From Tetradesmus obliquus (lineage: Eukaryota > Chlorophyta > Chlorophyceae > Sphaeropleales > Scenedesmaceae), in the NCBI GenBank assembly GCA_030272155.1, contig CP126204.1, forward strand, positions 4,021,501 through 4,085,500: 64,000 bases of DNA, written 5' to 3'. The notes under the pieces were generated by a model, which worked only from the letters and a program-made list of their open reading frames with translations, did not search any database and was not told the origin of the DNA. Below are positions 60,787 to 64,000 of the stretch, one piece after another. Both the position numbers and the translations under genes were made by a program. Positions within the stretch are counted from its first letter, which is position 1. Every line of letters starts with the position of its first letter.

Positions 60787-63700
60787 TCACCAGCGCCGCC
60801 TCCTTGTGGTGACGTACTCTGTGTTCACCAGCGGCAGCAGCAGCGCATGCACACCAGGCGTCTCCGAGGGCCTATCGTCATCATTCAAACCGCCAAAACC
60901 CTCAAACCCATCACCCTCAAAACCCTCGCCCTCATCGCTTCCTTCAAACTCAGCCTCTGCTGCTGCAGCAGCTGCTGCCTTTGCTGCTGCTGCTGGAGAC
61001 TTCCTGGGCGCAGAGTAGCTGGCAGCAGGGCCGGCAGCAGCACGGGGAGTGCTCTTGGCAACTGGATCAAAACTGCAAACCTCGTTGAGGCTGCTCATGC
61101 TGTTCAGGCTGTCTTGAGCTGCAGGTGCAGCACGTGCTGCCACTGGCTCATCTGCCTCCCATTGCTCCATCTGCTGCTGCTGCTGGGACTGGTCGTCACC
61201 CGCATACGCACCACTGCCGCGGTCGTCACTCCTCTCAGCAGCAAGCAGCGAGCCGCCTAGCAGAGTGCCTGAGGCGCTCCTGCTGGCCGCGTAGCCAGTG
61301 CCGCTGCTGCTGCTCCGACGCCGGCTGTAGATGCTGTGTGCAGCTCCAGCAGCGCCGCTGCTGCTTGCGCCAGCTGCGATTGCGCTAGCTGTAGCTGTAG
61401 CTTGGGTGTCAGCTGCTGCTGGCAGCACCTTGTTGCCGCTGCTGCTGCGTGATATGCGCCTGCTAGGGCTGCCCTTGAGTGCAGACAGCAGCGCAGACCC
61501 GGCCTTCTTGAACCCTGCTCCTGCCCCAGTGCCAGTGCTGCGCTTGGGCACCGCAACCTCACATGGCTCGTCATGCAGAGCACCTGCCGCTGCTGCTGCA
61601 TGCTCGTTGTCAGTGCTGCTGTGTCTGACACTGTGTGTCATACTTGCTTGCCGAGCCGCAGCAGCGGCAGCGTAGCCGCCGGCAGGAGAAAGTGCTGCAA
61701 TAGGTGTGCCTGTGTGTGCTGTTGCTGCCACTGTGCGCACGCGCCGGGCGCCGCTGCCAATGTGCGGCAGCTTGCGCGCTGATAGGGCGCCAAAGCCGCC
61801 AACGCTGCGTAGCACAGGAGTGATGGCACTCAAGAATGCTGTTGGAGTGTTGGCTGAAGCTGCTGCAGCTGCTGCAGCGGCAGCCGGCTGCGGCGGTGTG
61901 GGCGTAGCAGGCACTGCTGCACAGCTGCTGCTGCTTGCATTGCCAGCAGCACTACCAGTAGCAAGCGTGGCTCCAGCATAGGATGGGGCAGCTGCCGCCG
62001 GTGCTGCTGCTGCTGCTGCTGCTGCACCATCCTCATGTAGTTCCACCTCCACGTCTTCCAGCTGCAGCAGCTCTTCTTCATGCTGCTGCTGCTGCTGCTG
62101 CTGCTGCTTGAACCACGGCAACGGCTGCTCCTGCCTTGCTGCTGCTTCTGCTGCTGGCCTCTCACCCTGCCCGGCCTCTTCAAACAGACCCAGCAGCTGC
62201 CGCGACACAGCAGCCTCTGCTGCAGCAGCTGGCACACCAAGCTCAGCAGCAGCCGCTGCAGCAGCACCAACCAGGCGCTGCCGCTTTGAAGCAGAGCAGC
62301 TGGCAGGTGGTGTGCTTGCTCCTGCTGCTGCCTGCTGCTGCTGAACGTCCTGGCAAACATCAGCGGCGTCTGCTGCTGTTGCGCTGCCAGGCTGCATGTG
62401 CATCTGCTGCTGCTGCTCCTGCTCGACCGCCACCTCAGCCTCGCCACCGCTGGCACTGCCGGGTGTTGTTGCTAGTGCCAGCCCATCCGCTGGAGTGAAG
62501 AACTGCTCCCGAGCCTGCAGCTTGCTGCAGCCCGTCGTGCTGCAGCCTGCAGCTGCTTCCCCAGCAGCAGCAGCAATCTTGCTGCTGGTCTTGCTTGCGC
62601 TGCCTGGAGTGAACTGCAGCGGTGTGTAGAATGCCTCTGAGTCATCGTCAGCTGTCGAGCTGGCTGGACTGGCCTCTCCCGCTGCTGTTGCTGCTGTGTC
62701 TGGTGCCAGTGGAAGGGGCGGTGTCTGCATGCTGGCTGCAGCAGCAGCAGGGCCAACAGCGCTACCCAAGTCCAGCGTTGCGATTGGCCCCTTGCGCACG
62801 CGCCTGCTGCTGCCTGACAGGATGCTGCCGTCTGCTGCTGCCTCGCCAAGGATGTTGCTGCAGCTGCTGCCTGGTGCGCCCACGCCTGACAGCCTGCAAA
62901 ATGCACATGCGGACATTGCATGGATGAGAAGCAAGCAGTATAAGGGGCACTGTGTCAGTGAGGCTGGCGCATACACCTATGGGGTTTGCAGTGCTGTTCT
63001 ACATGAACCACAACCGAACGTTGTTTCACAGGAAACAGTACCACACGCGTACTGCCAAACGTGTGGCAGGCCATAGCATGCTGAGATTGCTCACAGCTCA
63101 GGACACGACACCATGCAGCATGCACACACAAGCTCCAGGGCTGCGCGCACCTGAACCGAGGTGGCGTGACAGCGCCACGAGTCCCCGTGTCAGCTGCTGC
63201 TGTGAATGCCAGCCAGGAGGCCTGCTCAGGGTTGAGGCTGCTGTCATCTGCTGCTGCTGCACTCTCGTCACTGTCCCCACCAGCAGCAACATCAAAAGCA
63301 GCAGCGCCTTCAGCAGACGCTGCTGCGGCCTTGCCTTCCACTGTCCCAGGGCTGTCAGGAAGCATCCAGCACAGCGTTGGCGAAGGCCGTCCTGCAGCAC
63401 TCACACTGGCTGCTGCTGCTGCTGGCGCTGCCACACTGCCGCGCCCTTTGCCGCTGCCTACACGGCCGGCCCGGCTGCCTCTGCCGCCCCGCCTGCCGCT
63501 GCTGCCAGTCACAACAGCAGGACTGCCGCTGCCGCCGCCACGCACACTAGCTGGGCTAGCACTGACGGCGCTGCTGCCAGCTGAAGCTGTACTGCTGATG
63601 GACTGGCTGTAGCGCTGGAGCGACCATGCTGCCAGCCTCTCTGCAACCTCCTCAATATCTGCCCCTGCAGGGATCACTGGCGAGTCCGCCAAGCACCCAG

Positions 63701-64000
63701 TGCCAGCACTGCTGCTGCCACGGACTACTGCTGCTGCTGCTGCCGAAGGGCTCTTAGAACCGCTGGCCACATAGCCGAAGCCAGGGCTGCTGCTACCGCG
63801 GACTGCAGCTGCTGGACTGTCTGCTGCTGCTGCTGATGCGGGGCTCTTCACCCCACTGGGCACATAGCCGAAGCCAGGGCTGCTGCTGCTGCCTGCTGCT
63901 GCTGCTGCTGCCGGGCTGCACCCTGGGCTTGAGGGGCTATGCGCACCACCGCCGCTGCTGCTGCTGTACCTGGGGATCCTGGAAGCAGGGCTACTGATAA
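60787..64000 (-). CDS. Large disordered Ser/Ala/Pro-rich protein, N-terminus outside window
   Basis: Two exons seen: 63151 to beyond 64000, and 60787-62893; the junction TTC AG|G CTG keeps frame. About 985 residues in the window. The N-terminal part repeats SSSPGFGYV(P/A)SG(V/S)KSP, followed by a short amphipathic segment IEEVAERLAAWSLQRYSQSI. Many SP/TP dipeptides (TPPRFRLSG, FYTPLQFTPGSASK, FFTPADG, ATTPGSASG) suggest proline-directed kinase targets. The C-terminal end has DSLNSMSSLNEVCSFDP, then an acidic GFEGDGFEGFGGLNDDD segment. No folded domain, signal or membrane helix recognised. A cytoskeletal, cell-cycle or signalling scaffold is possible but unproven. Confidence 0.7.

Overview
The window looks like nuclear DNA of a green alga. 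Genes are intron-rich with GT-AG splice sites. The sequence is saturated with (CAG/CTG)n tracts that read as Gln, Ala, Ser or Leu runs depending on frame. Several proteins are plant/algal types: an AP2/ERF factor, an ABA3-type Moco sulfurase and algal-style LRR and MYND proteins. The style fits Sphaeropleales (Scenedesmaceae-like); this is inference, not a database match. No rRNA, tRNA, CRISPR array, transposase or reverse transcriptase was recognised.

Layout, left to right. (1) 1-4315, minus: N-terminal two thirds of an NCS2 nucleobase permease that runs off the left edge. (2) 5269-5979, minus: an unrecognised AT-richer ORF. (3) 6383-11892, plus: a large single-pass membrane protein with three Cys/Trp repeats. 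(4) 13563-20311, minus: an EXD2-like 3'-5' exonuclease. (5) 20868-22940, plus: an LRR protein divergent from (4), followed by two broken copies of its own 3' end. (6) 24534-28869, minus: a MYND-finger protein. (7) 29848-36981, plus: an AP2/ERF transcription factor. (8) 38353-43340, minus: a Moco-sulfurase-like PLP enzyme without a visible MOSC domain. (9) 45069-48036, plus: cystinosin. (10) 50829-55135, plus: a nuclear-looking protein with an unfamiliar Cys/His domain. (11) 60787-64000, minus: a disordered Ser/Ala-rich protein running off the right edge. The 5.6 kb at 55136-60786 is gene-poor and repeat-rich. For most genes I could place exon borders by checking that codon phase carries across each junction; these are given in the entries.

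The genes do not form one pathway. Moco sulfurase (which in plants activates xanthine dehydrogenase) and a purine/xanthine-type permease could both serve purine use, but they lie 34 kb apart.

The most striking signal is not a gene. In most multi-exon genes here, short segments spanning an exon-intron border are tandemly duplicated two to seven times inside the neighbouring intron. Each copy keeps the splice site and the first or last 30-100 bases of the exon. Periods are mostly 110-150 bp, sometimes about 240 bp. One copy in each array joins in frame with the rest of the gene; the others are relics or possible alternative exon ends. The AP2, Moco sulfurase, exonuclease, permease, cystinosin, membrane-protein and Cys/His-protein genes all show it.
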